64,000 nucleotides of DNA from Ctena decussata (lineage: Eukaryota; Mollusca; Bivalvia; Lucinida; Lucinidae): the NCBI GenBank assembly GCA_963989385.1, contig OZ022506.1:62073434-62137433 (forward strand), written 5' to 3'. Below the pieces are notes generated by a model that was not told the origin of the DNA, made no database searches, and saw only the letters and a program-made list of their open reading frames with translations. The translations under genes were made by a program, and so were the position numbers. Shown here piece by piece: positions 35,610-47,521 of this stretch. How positions within the stretch are numbered: position 1 is the first letter of the stretch; each line of letters starts with the position of its first letter.

Positions 35610-38442
35610 GGCTCGGTAAAGTTAGCAGAACGAAAATTCTGCAGAATTTTCTGCAGAAAAAGTGGTAAAGTTAGTGAAAGGAATATTCTGCAAAATTTTC
35701 TGCAAAATTTTCTGCAGAAAAAGTGGTAAAGTTAGCGAAAAGGATATTCTTCAAAATTTTCTGCAGAAAAAGTGGTAAGGATAGCGAATTGAAAATTCTG
35801 CAGAATTTAGCAGTAATTTTTATTTCTTTGTTTTGTCAATTACGGACCACAAAATGTGAGTGCGCACCGATTACCGCACTACCCTATTTCATATGAGAAC
35901 AGAGATATTCACAAAAATTGCACAGTTTCTTCTGCTGGAAAGTAGCAGAACGACATTAAAGAAACCCGTAGTAAGCAAAGTTTAATTTCCATGTTCTGTC
36001 ATCTGGAGGTCACAAAATTTGAGTGAGCACCGTTTACCGCACCACTAAATCTCATATGTGGACCGAAATATTCACAAAAATCGCATATTTTCTTCGGCTG
36101 GAAAGTAGCAAAACGAAATTTCAGAAACCCTTTGTGAGCAAAATTTGATGTCTATGTTCTGTTATCTGGAGGCCACAAAATGTGAGTGAGCGCCGTTTAC
36201 CGCACTACTCTATCTCATAAAAGGACCGAGATATTCACAAAAATCGCATATTTTCTTCTGCTGGAGAGTAGCAGAACGAAATTTAAAAAAACTCTTTGTT
36301 AGCAAAGATTAATTTCTGTGTTCTGTCATCTGGTGGCCACAAAATGTGAGTGAGCGCCGTTTACCGCACTACTCTATCTCATAAAAGGACCGAGATATTC
36401 ACAAAAATCGCATATTTTCTTCTGCTGGAGAGTAGCAGAACGAAATTTAAAAAAACTCTTTGTTAGCAAAGATTAATTTCTGTGTTCTGTCATCTGGTGG
36501 CCACAAAATGTGAGTGAGCGCCGTTTTCCGCACTACTCTATCTCATAAATGGACCGAGATATTCTCAAAAATCGCATATTTTCTTCTGCTGGAAAGTAGC
36601 ATAACGAAATTTCAGAAACCCTTTGTTAGCAAAGATTGATTTGTATGTTCTGACATCTGGTGGCCACAAAATGTGAGTGAGCGCCGTTTACCGCACTACT
36701 ATTCTCATAAGTGGACCGAGATATTCACAAAAATCGCATATTTTCTTCTGCTGTAAAGTAGCAGAACGAAATTTCAGAAACCTTTTGTGAGCAAAGTTTG
36801 ATTTCTATGTTCTGATATCTGATGGCCACAAAAAGTGAGTGAGCGCCGTTTACCGCACTACTCTATCTAATAAGTGGACCGAGGTATTCACAAAAATCGC
36901 ACATTTCTTATACTGGAAATTAGAAGAACGAAATTTCAGAAACCCTTTGTTTACAAAGACAGATTTTATGTTCTGTCATCTGGTGGCCACAAAATGTGAG
37001 TGAGTGCCGTTTACCGCACTACTCTATCTCATAAGTGGACCGAGATATTCAAAAAAATCGCATATTTTCTACTGCTGGAAAGTAGCAGAACGAAATTTAA
37101 GAAACTCTTTGTTAGCAAAGATTAATTTCTGTGTTCTGTCATCTGGTGGCCACAAAAAGTGAGTGAGCGCCATTTACCGCACTACTCTATGTCATAAGTG
37201 GACCGCGATGTTCACAAAAATCGCATATTTTCTTATGCTGGAAAGTAGCAGAACGAAATTTCAGAAACCCTTTGTTAGCAAAGATTAATTTCTATGTTCT
37301 GTCATCTGGTGGCCACAAAATGTGAGTGAGCGCCGTTTACCGCACTACTCTTTCTCATAAATGTACCGAGATATTCACAAAAAATCGCATATTTTCTTCT
37401 GCTGGAAAGTAGCGAAACGAAATTTCAGAAACCCTTTGTTAGCAAAGATTGATTTCTATGTTCTGTCATCTGGAGGCCACAAAATGTGAGTGAGCGCCGT
37501 TTACCGCACTACTCTATCTCATAAGTGCACCGAGATATTCACAAAAATCGCATATTTTCTTCTGCTGGAAAGTAGCAGAACGAAATTTCAGAAACCCTTT
37601 GTCAGCAAAGTTTGTTTTCTATGTTCGGTCATCTACAGGCCACAAAATGTGAGTGAGCATCGTTTTCCGCACTTATCTATCTTAAAATCGGACCAAGATA
37701 TTCACAAAAATCGCATATTTTCTTCTGCTGGAAAGTAGCAAAACGAAATTTCAGAAACCCTTTGTTAGCATAGTTTGATTTCTATGTTCTGTCATCTGGT
37801 GGCCACAAAATGTGAGTGAGCGCCGTTTACCGCACTACTCTATCTCATAAATGGACCGAGATATTAAAAAATCGCATATTTTCTTCTGCTGGAAAGTAGC
37901 AGAACGAAATTTCAGAAACCCCTTGTTAGCAAAGATTGATTTCTTTGTTCTGTCATCTGGTGGCCACAAAATGTGAGTGAGCGCCGTTTACCGCACTACT
38001 CTATCTCATACGGTGCTCACTCATATTTTGTGGCCTCCAGATGACAGAACACGGAAATTAAACTTTGCTTACAACGGGTTTCTTTAGTGTCGTTCTGCTA
38101 TTTTCCAGCGGAAGAAACTATGCAATTTTTGTGAATATCTAGGTTCTCATATAAAATAGGGTAGTGCGGTAATCGGTGCGCACTCACATTTTGTGGTCCG
38201 TAGTTGACAAAACGAAGAAATAAAAATTGCTAAATTCTGCAGAATTTTCAATTCGCTATCTTTACCACTTTTTCTGCAGAAAATTTTGCAGAAAATTTTG
38301 CAGAATATCCATTTCGCTAACTTTACCACTTTTTCTGCAGAAAATTTTGCAGAATATTCATTTCGCTAACTTTACCACTTTTTCTGCAGAAAATTCTGCA
38401 GAATCTTCTGCAGAATTTTCGTTCTGCTAACTTTACCGAGCC
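35610..38442. mobile_element. Satellite-core TIR element, 2.8 kb
   Basis: The ends are GGCTCGGTAAAGTTAGCAGA and its inverse. Each end holds about three short repeats with CTGCAGAA(A/T)(A/T)TT blocks separated by 'gtggtaaagttag'. Between them lie about 14 direct units of ~162 bp (landmark GTGAGTGAGCGCCGTTTACC near 35860 to 37970), then an inverted partial unit from 38011. A perfect 10-base direct repeat TTGAAAAAGG flanks it (35600-35609 and 38451-38460), with 8 extra bases on the right. Non-coding; frames inside are satellite artefacts. Confidence 0.75.
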
Positions 38443-38739
38443 GGCCTTTTTTGAAAAAGGCCTACATCTGTCACTGCTTTTTCCCGCATTCACTAACATT
38501 TAAAACACCATGCGCAGATAAGCAATGCCATCAACAATATTAAGATTTAATATGCATAAGATGTAAGATACCGTTCCTATTTTAAACTATTTCGCCAAAA
38601 GAAAATATCAATTCATTTGTCTCTGGAATTAGTTTCGACACGTGAATGTGTTAACATAACCTGTCAGCTAGCAGCATGTACGTGCAATATTGCTCTCTGG
38701 GGAGAAGCGGAGGGGCATGCAGATTATATGCTTAGTTTT

Positions 38740-38940
38740 AGTAATGTTGCGCACTGTAAATACCTTAAAATTGGGACACCATGAGCAACATCTCTTAAAA
38801 TTTGAACGAATTGATTGCACTGTGTGGTAATGTTCCTATTATGTCCTGGCGGAAAGGCAAATGGTGTAGACCCTGAACAGGCTGCTCCTGATAGGGTTCT
38901 GTCTACACTATTTGTTCAGACATGTCCGCCCAAAAATTCA
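38740..38940. repeat. Diverged relative of the MITE at 27229
   Basis: Shares 'aaattgggacacca', 'ggcggaa', 'caggctgctcctgat' and 'gtctacact' with 27229-27442. Confidence 0.45.
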
Positions 38941-39054
38941 AGATAAAAACTAGTCTCCAAGATTCCGCCTCATGTTTTATACCATGCCCTCCTAGGAGGG
39001 CTGGGTGTCAATTTATCAACAAACATGTAAATTTGTTAGCTCGACACTCGCTTT

Positions 39055-42000
39055 TTATCCCCCGACCGAAAGGTTCCGAGGATAAAGCGATGAGCCTGGC
39101 GTCCCTCCTTCCATCCGTAAACATTTTCTTGTCCGCTCAAAATCTTGAGCACCCTTTGGAATATTTTCATGATACTTCAAAATTATGTAGAACAGGTCAT
39201 GACGATGTGTCGCGAACAAGAATGATAACTCTTGCTATTGTACTTTATGAGTTATCTCTCCTTTGGTGATTTTTTGGCAGATTCGTGTCCGCTCTGAAAC
39301 TTGACAACGCTATGAAATATATACTTGGTACTTCATAGTTATGTAGAACAGGTCATGATAATGTGTCGCGAACAAGAGTGACAAATCTTGGTTTCTAACT
39401 TTTTGAGTTATTTCCCCTTGATGGTTTAAGGTGTGATTTCGTGTCCCCTCTATAACTTTAATACCTTTAAAAATATTTTCATGATACTTCACAGATATGT
39501 AGAACAAGTCATGCCGATGTGTAGCGAACAAGACTGACAACTCTTGCTTTTTACCTTTTTGAGTTATTTGCCCTTGATGGTTTTAGGTGTGATCTCGCGT
39601 CCGCTCTATAACATTAATACATAATGAAATATTTTCATGATACTTCATAGATATGTAGCGTAGGTCATGACGATATGTCGCAAACAAGAATGGCAGCTCT
39701 TGCTTTTTCACTTTTAAAGTTACTTCACCTCTATGCTTTATGTGTGATTCCGTGTCCGCTCTATAACTTGAATACCCTTTAAAATATTTTCATGATACTT
39801 CTCAGATATGTAGAACTAAGCATGACGATATGTCGCGAATAAGAATGACAACGCTTGCTTTCTTACTTTTTAGCTCACCTGAGCCAGCGGCTCCGGGGGA
39901 GCTTATAGGATGGTAAGGCTCCGTCGTCCGTCGTCGTCCGTCGTCCGTCCGTCCACAATTTCAAACGACTTCTCCTCTGAAACCGCTGGGCTAATTGTAC
40001 CCAAATTTCATATATGGCCTCCAGAGGAAGGGGGGACGAAAAGTTGTTCAAACCGTCCAGGTCACATGACCAACATGGCCGCCACGCCCATATATGGTAA
40101 AAACCTAAAACAATCTTCTTCTCCAGAACCAATAGGCCGATGGCCTTGAAACTTGGTATGTAGCATTGGGTACATGAGTACTACCAAGATTGTTCAAATA
40201 ATGACCTTGGGTTGACCTTGACCTTTTTTACGGCAAGGTCAAAATTGCTTCCTTGTGCTTTTATATGGGAAAATGCTAGAACATAAGATATCTTGAAAAC
40301 TGTTGAAGATTTTGGGCTAAAAATCAATATCTACAGTCATCTAAATGAGTACATGAAGATTTATGAGACAAGAGGTCAAGGTCATTCTTTGACCTCTGAC
40401 CCAGAACTCTCATATTTTGACAATTTCAAACAATCTTCTCAACAGCCACTGGGCCAATTGAAACCAAATTTCATATAGAGCCTCCAGGGGATGAGACAAT
40501 GAAAATTTGTTCAAACGGTTCAGGTCACATGACCAACATGGCCGCCATGCCCATATATGGTAAAAACCTTGAACAATCTTCTTCTCCAGAACCAATTGAC
40601 CGATGGCCTTGAAACTTGGTATGTAGCATTGAGTACTCGAGCACTATCAAGATTGTTCAAATTATGACCTTGGGTTGACCTTGACCTTTTTACGGCAAGG
40701 TCAAATATGGGAAAATGCTAGAACTTAAGATATCAGGGAAAGTTTTGAAGATTAAGGTCTAAAAGTTGGTATATGCAGTCATCTTTAATAAGTACAATGA
40801 AGATTTGTGAGTACAAGAGGTCAAGGTCATTCTTTGACCTTTGACCCTGAGCTCTCATATTTTGACAATTTCAAACAATCTTCTCAAAAACCACTCGGCC
40901 TATTGTAACCAAATTTCATATAGAGCCTCCAGGGGATAGGGAATGAAAATTTGTTCAAACGGTTCAGGTCGCATGACCAACATGGCCGCCATGCCCATAT
41001 ATGGTAAAAACCTAAAAAAATCTTCTTCTCCAGAACCAATTGACCGATGGCCTTGAAACTTGGTATGTAGCATTGGGTACTCCAGTACTATCAAGAGTGT
41101 TCACAATGATGACCTTGGGGTGACCTTTGCCATTTTACAGCAAGGTCAAATATGGGAAAATGCTAGAACATAAGATTTCATGGAAAGTTTTGAAGATTTA
41201 GGCCTAAAAATTGGGAAATACAGTCATCTTAATGTGTACATCAAGATTCATGACTACAAGAGGTCAAGGTCGTTCTTTGACCTTTGACCCTGAATTCTCA
41301 GAATAGTTTGACAATTTCAAACTTCTCCTTGAAGGCAATGGGGCAATTGTAACCAAATATTATATAGAGCCTTCAGGGGTCGAAGAAATGAAAATTTCTT
41401 CAAATGGTCTGGGTTACATGACCAACATGACCACCATGACCATATATGGTTAAAACCTTTCAAAATCTTTTTCTCCAGAACCAATTGATTAGTGGCCTTG
41501 AAACTTGGTATGTAGCATTGGGTACTCCAGTACTATCAAGATTGTTCAAATTATGACATTGGTTGACCTTGATCTTTTTTACAGCAAGGTCAAATATGGG
41601 AAAATGCTAGAACATAAGATTTCATGGGAAGTTTTTGGCCTAAAAATTGGTATATACAGTCGTCTTAATGAGGTCATGAAGAATTATGAGTACAAGAGGT
41701 CAAGGTCATTCTTTGACCTTTGGCCCAGATCTCTCATATTTTGACATTTTCAAACATTTTCTCAAAAGGCAAAGGGCCAATTGTAATCACATTTCATATA
41801 GAGCCTCCAGGGTTGATTGAACGAAAATTTGTTCAAACGGTCCAGGTCACATGACCAACATGGCCACCATACTCATTTATGGTATAAACCTTAAATATTT
41901 TTTCTTCTCCAGAACCAATACACCAATGGCCTTGAAACTTGGTAAGTAGCATGGAGTACTAGAGTACTACCAAGACTGTTCAAATGATGACCTCGGTTTT

Positions 42001-42430
42001 TCCTTAACTTTTTTTGCGGCATGGTCAAATATGGGAAAATGCTAGAACATAAGATTTCATGGAAAGTTTTGCCTAAAAATGGTATATATGGTTGCCTTAA
42101 TGAGTACATGAAGATTTATGAGTACAATAGGTCATGGTCATTCTTTGACTTTTGACCCAAGACTGATATTTTGACAATTTCAAAACATAAGAAAAAGCCA
42201 CTTTGCCAATTGTTCAGGTGAGCGATTCAGGGCCTCATGGCCCTCTTGTTGTTATTCCCCTTGATGGTTTAAGGTGTCCACTCTTTAAGTTGAATACCCT
42301 TTGAAATAGTTTCATGATACTTCACAGATATGCAGAACAGGTCATAACGATCTTTCTCGTACATGAATGATAACTCTTGCATTCACACTTTCCAAGTTAT
42401 TTCCCTTTAGAAGTTTGAGCTGCAGTTGGT
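39055..42430 (+). mobile_element. TATCCCCC-type satellite-core element, interrupted
   Basis: It starts TTTTTATCCCCCGACCGAAA, followed by ~155-bp units (near 39121, 39282, 39436, 39591, 39747) with 'catgatacttca', 'ggtcatga' and 'cttgatggttt' blocks. The array stops at 39871 and resumes at 42251 (GTTATTCCCCTTGATGG), so the element at 39872-42250 was inserted into it. The right end decays near 42430 without a clear terminus. Confidence 0.65.
39872..42250 (+). mobile_element. AGCTCACC-family Helitron-like element, copy 3 (nested)
   Basis: It starts AGCTCACCTGAGCC and ends CAGGTGAGCGATTCAGGGCC, then TCATGGCCCTCTTGTT, with 3' hairpin AGGGCCTCATGGCCCT. Five ~445-bp units begin near 39957, 40421, 40866, 41307 and 41744 and share 'caaatttcatata', 'catgaccaacatggcc', 'ccttgaaacttggtatgtag' and 'tgaccttgggttgacctt'. 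It lies inside a unit of the 39055 element. Confidence 0.7.
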
Positions 42431-42968
42431 GCCTCTGCTCCGTATCTGTATTACCCTGGCCCGATGCATAATTTTAGTACCCGTACACCAGTTGTGTGCG
42501 ATAACAGAAGACTCATGCCGCTGTGCCGCTGCGTAAGTCAGTTTGCGTTAAAAATATAAAGGACGTAAGATCACGGTAAACATATACATTTTCACATTGA
42601 GAAAGAAATTCAGAATGCCAAAACATATGAATGATCAATGTGACGAAAGAAAGTGCGTTTCAGCGTTGCACAACCTCTGTTTAATTAAGCCAGCAGTTTA
42701 TTGATCCTTATGAATATGGATCCTTATTAACATAGTAAAGACCAGCGAACATCAATGTCTCTGATGTTCGCTTATGCAATAAGCGGAAGGTAATCAATGG
42801 CAGTTTGATATTTCGGTGATAGATATTTTTCCCCTGATGCGTTTTGCAGCACACGGCCATTTGTACTCTACGGGGCCACTTATGCGCTGATAGCATTTCT
42901 CCAGATCTTGTGGTTACATCAAAGATGAAATTAAAAACCTGTGAAATTGGTAGCCCATTGAATGAAAT

Positions 42969-43204
42969 GAGCCGCGACGTGACAAAACCAACAATGTGGT
43001 TGTGCGCCCAGCGCAGACTCAGATCAGCCTGGGCATCCACCCAGTCTGATCAGAGTCTTCGCTGTCCGCATGGAGGTAGCTAAGACCCTTAGCTATCCTT
43101 TGAGCATTTAACGAAGAGTCTGGTCAAAATGGGCGGGTGTCCAGACTGATCTGAGTCTGCTCTGGGCGCACAACCACATTGTTGGTTTTGTCACGTCGAG
43201 GCTC
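42969..43204. mobile_element. Foldback MITE, 236 bp
   Basis: GAGCCGCGACGTGACAAAAC... mirrors ...GTTTTGTCACGTCGAGGCTC. Arms of about 45 bases continue through CCAACAATGTGGTTGTGCGCCCAG. The arms are almost perfectly complementary, so the copy is fairly young or conserved. Confidence 0.85.
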
Positions 43205-43654
43205 AAATTACCTGTTCTTACAGGCATAATATAATATATGGAGGAGTCTCGTTAAAGGGTGATTAAAAGCACTTCAGAAACAATCAAATCAGCATATTTA
43301 ATGTCTTATATTTCTAGCAGACCACATGTTTCAGATGATGTAAAATGTACCAGCAGTTGAACTTATGAAGGTCATTGAAAAGTCATAGTCAAAATCTATG
43401 TTTTCGTATCGGTTATAAGTTATTAAGAAATTTCTTCACAATTTAGAAATTACTTAATGACTTCCAACCGGCTTAGACTGCTGTCAGTTTTCTTGAAAAA
43501 TGTCCATTACTGGCTCTATTGCTTGTCTCTAGAGACTGCATCAAAGATCAATGCTCTTTTGCACAAAAGATCTTTATTGTACCTGCTCTATTTATCCATT
43601 CACATTTTAGTTTTTTTGAAGTGTAGATCATACTGCTGTTTTGAGTTTCAAATT

Positions 43655-43655
43655 G

Positions 43656-43695
<40 letters not shown>

Positions 43696-43705
43696 TAAAT
43701 AAATA
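43655..43705. repeat. (AAT)n microsatellite
   Basis: About 11 AAT units, then AAATAAATAAATAA. Confidence 0.9.
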
Positions 43706-44274
43706 AATACCAAGTAGACGGTTTAAAGAGAATTCGTATTCTTGTGGAGTTTCAGATGACACTTGTGTTAATTAGTTACCATTCTAGTGTGAAGAAAATT
43801 ATTCTAGTAAAGGTGATTAAAAGATAATACTAGAAATGTGAAAAGAGAATGAAAGAATGCACTAGCAAACATAATTTTACTGGATAGGAACATGTGACCT
43901 AAAAGACATAGATCAGACTGCATGCGTTTATAGTAATTGCTTGCAGGCTGCTTAAAGCTCTCTGCTTTTTTACACAGATAAAACTTTTTTTCGTGCTGTT
44001 GGATATTTTATATATGAAAAAAGTTCTAATGTTGTTAATTTATTGTATTTAAGGTATTGTTGTAACTGAATGCTTTTGTGCTTTGTATTGGTTCCCCATT
44101 TCTATTGATCTGTCAGGGGTCTTTTTCTGCTAATTACCTTGTGATTTAATAGAAAAAGAAATAACAGACCATACATAATTCAATGGACATTAAGATTACA
44201 AGGGTCATTTTCTCAGACAGGTAGAAGAGAAAGTTTTATTACTTTCATTCAGTCAGAAGTTTCATTGCTGATTT

Positions 44275-44850
44275 ATGTCTTAAAGTCTCCATAGTCCTAC
44301 TAATGATAAAAATCGTCAAATACAAATCATTATGAAACCTGTACAGCCATCAGAATTAATAAAAATATTTCGGTTGATCTGCTTTTTTGTATCATATAAC
44401 TGACAAAAGAGAAGAAACAAGGCATTTTGGAAAAATGATATTTCTCTCCATAAAAATACGGTTTTCGTCTCTGGTTCCCCGTTAAGCAATGAAATAATGC
44501 AACCGCGGCACAATCAATGGGATCCTTGCTTAACAGTTTTGTACGTTGTATTTTTATCTTTTTATCAGTTGTAAAAACGCCTGTACCTTGTATTTTTATC
44601 TCGTGTACCTTGTGTTTTTACCATGAAATATAGCTAGGGAAATCGAAAGTAGGTCATTTTAGTTGGCAACTAAAATGACCTAGTTATTTTTTCAAATCTA
44701 TATTATGGTAAATTCAAGGACGTTTTGATTTTTCAAAGCCGGCCAATCACGATAATAATCAATGATGAAATTGTAGTGAAAAGTTTGCAGCGATACTTCA
44801 CGACAAAATATGCCATGCTGATAGAGCTATAGGGCCTTTAAGAACTTTTC
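44275..44850 (+). repeat. Dispersed repeat, copy 1 (second at 47868-48350)
   Basis: It shares 'cttaaagtctccatagtcct', 'tcatataact', 'gctgatagagc' and 'gggcctttaa' with the later copy. It contains the palindrome TAGGTCATTTTAGTTG + CAACTAAAATGACCTA around one G at 44651-44683. Confidence 0.7.
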
Positions 44851-45464
44851 TTAATGGCTAAGAGTTTCTGTCTAAGTCATTGAGAGGACCTCTTCACAAC
44901 ATAGTCAGCTCTCAAAATTGCTTCTGATTGGCTGAAAGGATGGACAATTTAAAACCTGCAGTCTAAAATATACTCTAATTCCCCTAAATTCTGGCACAGA
45001 CTAGCCAATTGAATAATTGTCTCAATATATGAACACGATTAATATGCAGTAACTATCAAATAATTTGTCAAAAGTCACTGTCGGACTAGCAAGAAGTGCA
45101 AACTATAGTCAAACTTCTCTTTCTTGATACGTATCATCTGGTCTACACTGTTTGCTCCCATTATTCTTTTGATGTGATCAATTCAAACAAACAGAGTATC
45201 AGCATGTAAGAAGAGACTCATTCCAGCAGGCACAACGTTGAATCAACACTGAGTCAACATTGACTCAATGTCATGGTGTAGTCCAGCTTCGGACCGAAAT
45301 TATTTCAGAAACGAAGTTTCTAATTTAGGTCCAGCACCTGTAAGTCTTCCTCAGTGTGGGTATTTCAGATGCCGATAAAATCATTCTGGCACATTGTAAA
45401 CTGTGCATTAATCAATATATTATGTTTTCTTTTTGATAAATAACAGCCTTTTTCTTCTTCTGAC

Positions 45465-45741
45465 GCCGGGCCGGGTAGCGCAATCGGTAGGGCACCTGAC
45501 TCGTAAGTCAGAGGTCCTGGGTTCGAATCCCGGTCTGGCCACATACTTTCGTTTCTCCTTCCGCTGATTCAAGAAGGGCAGTTGTCAGTTACTGGCGAAA
45601 GTATGTGCACTTAGTACTGGTTAACCGCTTAGGAGGTCTAAGCCTGCCCAGGAATAGTGTGGTTAGGTTAACTGACCGTCCCGACATGACCTTTGTTGTT
45701 TACCGTGGACGTTAAGCATCAAATCAACCAACCAACCAAAA
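45465..45741 (+). mobile_element. tRNA-derived SINE, 277 bp, with 12-bp TSD
   Basis: The head folds as a tRNA: acceptor GGCCGGG/TCTGGCC, anticodon stem CTGAC/GTCAG around CTCGTAA (anticodon CGT, threonine-like), T-arm CTGGGTTCGAATCCCGG. The tail includes an inverted copy of the 'aaagtatgtg' region and ends in CCAACCAACCAAA. Perfect target duplications TCTTCTTCTGAC lie at 45453-45464 and 45742-45753. This is a retroposed Pol III element, not a free tRNA gene. Confidence 0.9.
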
Positions 45742-46353
45742 TCTTCTTCTGACCTTCCCAAAGTGTCTTATTTAATATTTACTGGCGATTTTTCCTTCGT
45801 AGCTGTGAGAATGTTTAAGAAGACCGCCATGTTTGCTTTGGATTTTCCCAGTTACCGGATGACGTCATTGGGTGATAAAAATGGCAAGGATATAAAACAC
45901 AGTACCTTAGGAGATATGAGTTTCGCAATTACATACGTCTGTTAATATTGTTTGCAATACCTATATATGCATTTATTTTATGCCTGGTGTCCAAATTTCA
46001 TTTAAGCACGCGTCAGTGTGCTTCTGTGAAAAGGCTGAGCACTTTTAGATTTAACTAAGTACCGCAATAAAATTAACCATTATCAATGTTCAATTACCAT
46101 GCGGACACCGAATGTCCGAACACAATTTCACTTTTAACAAATGTTCGCGCACACAAGAAACAAAGGGAATGCTGTTTAATTCAGCTATCAATTTTATAAT
46201 AGATCTAGTCCATGTCAAAACGTAACATTGGTAAAAAAGTAAACCTAAACCCTTCACAACATATGAAGTTTGAAGTCGCGTACAGGCCTGTATACTTTCA
46301 ACTATCATAAGAGAGGACGCGATTAAAAGAAATTACGTGCTGTTATGCTTAAA

Positions 46354-47396
46354 TATCAATGCAAACCTAGTTCTCACCATTGACCAGCTATACGACAAGG
46401 CTACAAGTGCAGTCCTGATAAATGGCAGCACAGGAGAATGGTTCAGAACAACAGTTGGAGTAAGACAAGGATGTCTTCTGTCACCCACCCTCTTCAACAT
46501 TTTTCTCGAACGGATCATGTCAGATGCTCTGGAAGAACATGACGGAAAGGTTAGCATAGGCGGCAGAAAGATTACCAACCTGCGGTTTGCCGATGACATA
46601 GACGCTCTTGCAGAGGAAGAGCAGGAACTAGAAGCTCTAGTTGAAAGTCTCGACCAGACCTGCACAAGGTATAAGATGGAGATCAGTGCTGAGAAGACCA
46701 AACTGATGACAAACAGCGCAGATGGCATCCAGAGGGAGATCAAGGTAAAGGGGCAGAAGCTGGGTACTGTAAGCAGCTTCAAATACCTTGGAGCAGTTGT
46801 CTCAGATGATGGCTCAAAACAGGAGGTTCTCTCAAGGATAGCACAAGCCACTTCAGCTCTTGCCAAGCTGAAACCAATTTGGAGAGATAACAACATATCT
46901 CTTGGATCAAAGGTGACACTTATGCGCTCCCTTGTCATTTCCATATTTCTGTATGCCTGTGAATCATGGACCTTGACAGCAGAGTTAGAGAAAAGAACGC
47001 AGGCCTTTGAGATGAGATGCTACCGAAGGTTACTGAACATTTCGTACAAGGACCATATAACCAATGAGGAGGTTCGCAGGAAGATCCAAGCAGCCATTGG
47101 AGAATATGATGAACTCCTGACGCTGGTCAAGAAACGGAAACTAAGGTGGTTTGGCCACGTCTCAAGGTCTTCTGGTTTAGCAAAGACAATTCTTCAGGGC
47201 ACAGTGAAAGGAAAAAGAAGAAGAGGTAGACAGAAGAAGAGGTGGGAAGACAATATCAAGGAGTGGACTGGAATGGATTTTGCCAGCTCAACTAGGGCAG
47301 CTGAAGACAGGACAAGGTGGAAAGGGATTGTTTTGAAGTCAGCTGTGGTGCCCCAACGACCTAGTAAGGTTATGGGATAGAATAGAATAGAATAGA
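46354..47396 (+). mobile_element. 5'-truncated RTE-type LINE with 9-bp TSD
   Basis: Direct repeats ATGCTTAAA at 46345-46353 and 47397-47405 flank the insertion. The 3' end is a short run of ATAGA units directly after the stop codon. That short tandem tail, with a near-absent 3' UTR, fits RTE-clade elements. The endonuclease and first part of RT are missing, as expected from incomplete reverse transcription. Confidence 0.85.
46355..47380 (+). CDS. Partial LINE reverse transcriptase ORF (RTE clade-like)
   Basis: The frame is open without a stop for about 342 codons to a TAG/TGA-free end at ...V-M-G-stop. Counting from the first possible start at 46337, motifs are V-R-Q-G-C-L-L-S-P (residues 42-50, RT motif B), F-A-D-D (84-87, catalytic aspartates of motif C), K-T-K-L (120-123, motif D) and F-K-Y-L-G (148-152, motif E). 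The thumb and C-terminal domain follow, with R-W-F-G-H-V and a basic K-R-R-R-G-R-Q-K-K-R-W stretch. The full-length protein would add an N-terminal AP endonuclease and the RT fingers. This copy cannot move by itself. The first few codons (46337-46353) come from the target DNA, not the LINE. The intact frame suggests a recent insertion. Confidence 0.9.
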   Translation: MNANLVLTIDQLYDKATSAVLINGSTGEWFRTTVGVRQGCLLSPTLFNIFLERIMSDALEEHDGKVSIGGRKITNLRFADDIDALAEEEQELEALVESLDQTCTRYKMEISAEKTKLMTNSADGIQREIKVKGQKLGTVSSFKYLGAVVSDDGSKQEVLSRIAQATSALAKLKPIWRDNNISLGSKVTLMRSLVISIFLYACESWTLTAELEKRTQAFEMRCYRRLLNISYKDHITNEEVRRKIQAAIGEYDELLTLVKKRKLRWFGHVSRSSGLAKTILQGTVKGKRRRGRQKKRWEDNIKEWTGMDFASSTRAAEDRTRWKGIVLKSAVVPQRPSKVMG

Positions 47397-47521
47397 ATGC
47401 TTAAACACATTGCAAAAAGTCTTCAGACAAATGCTGTAATCAGACTGCAAAAGAACGATCACAATATTTTATATCCGCACAACTTACGTAATAAGAATCT
47501 TTTAAGATCTCAAGCGTTAAC

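Noticed and set aside
37490..37738. Frames inside the 162-bp satellite (e.g. 82 codons)
   Set aside because: They follow the repeat period and have no domain; repeat artefact.
35860..37990. CRISPR-like array
   Set aside because: The period is ~162 bp with the whole unit repeated and no unique spacers; it is a satellite in a TIR element.
45465..45541. Functional tRNA-Thr(CGT) gene
   Set aside because: Good cloverleaf, but it is the head of a dispersed SINE with body, tail and target duplications, present at least three times in the window.
46333..46944. 203-codon antisense frame
   Set aside because: Shadow of the LINE reverse transcriptase frame.
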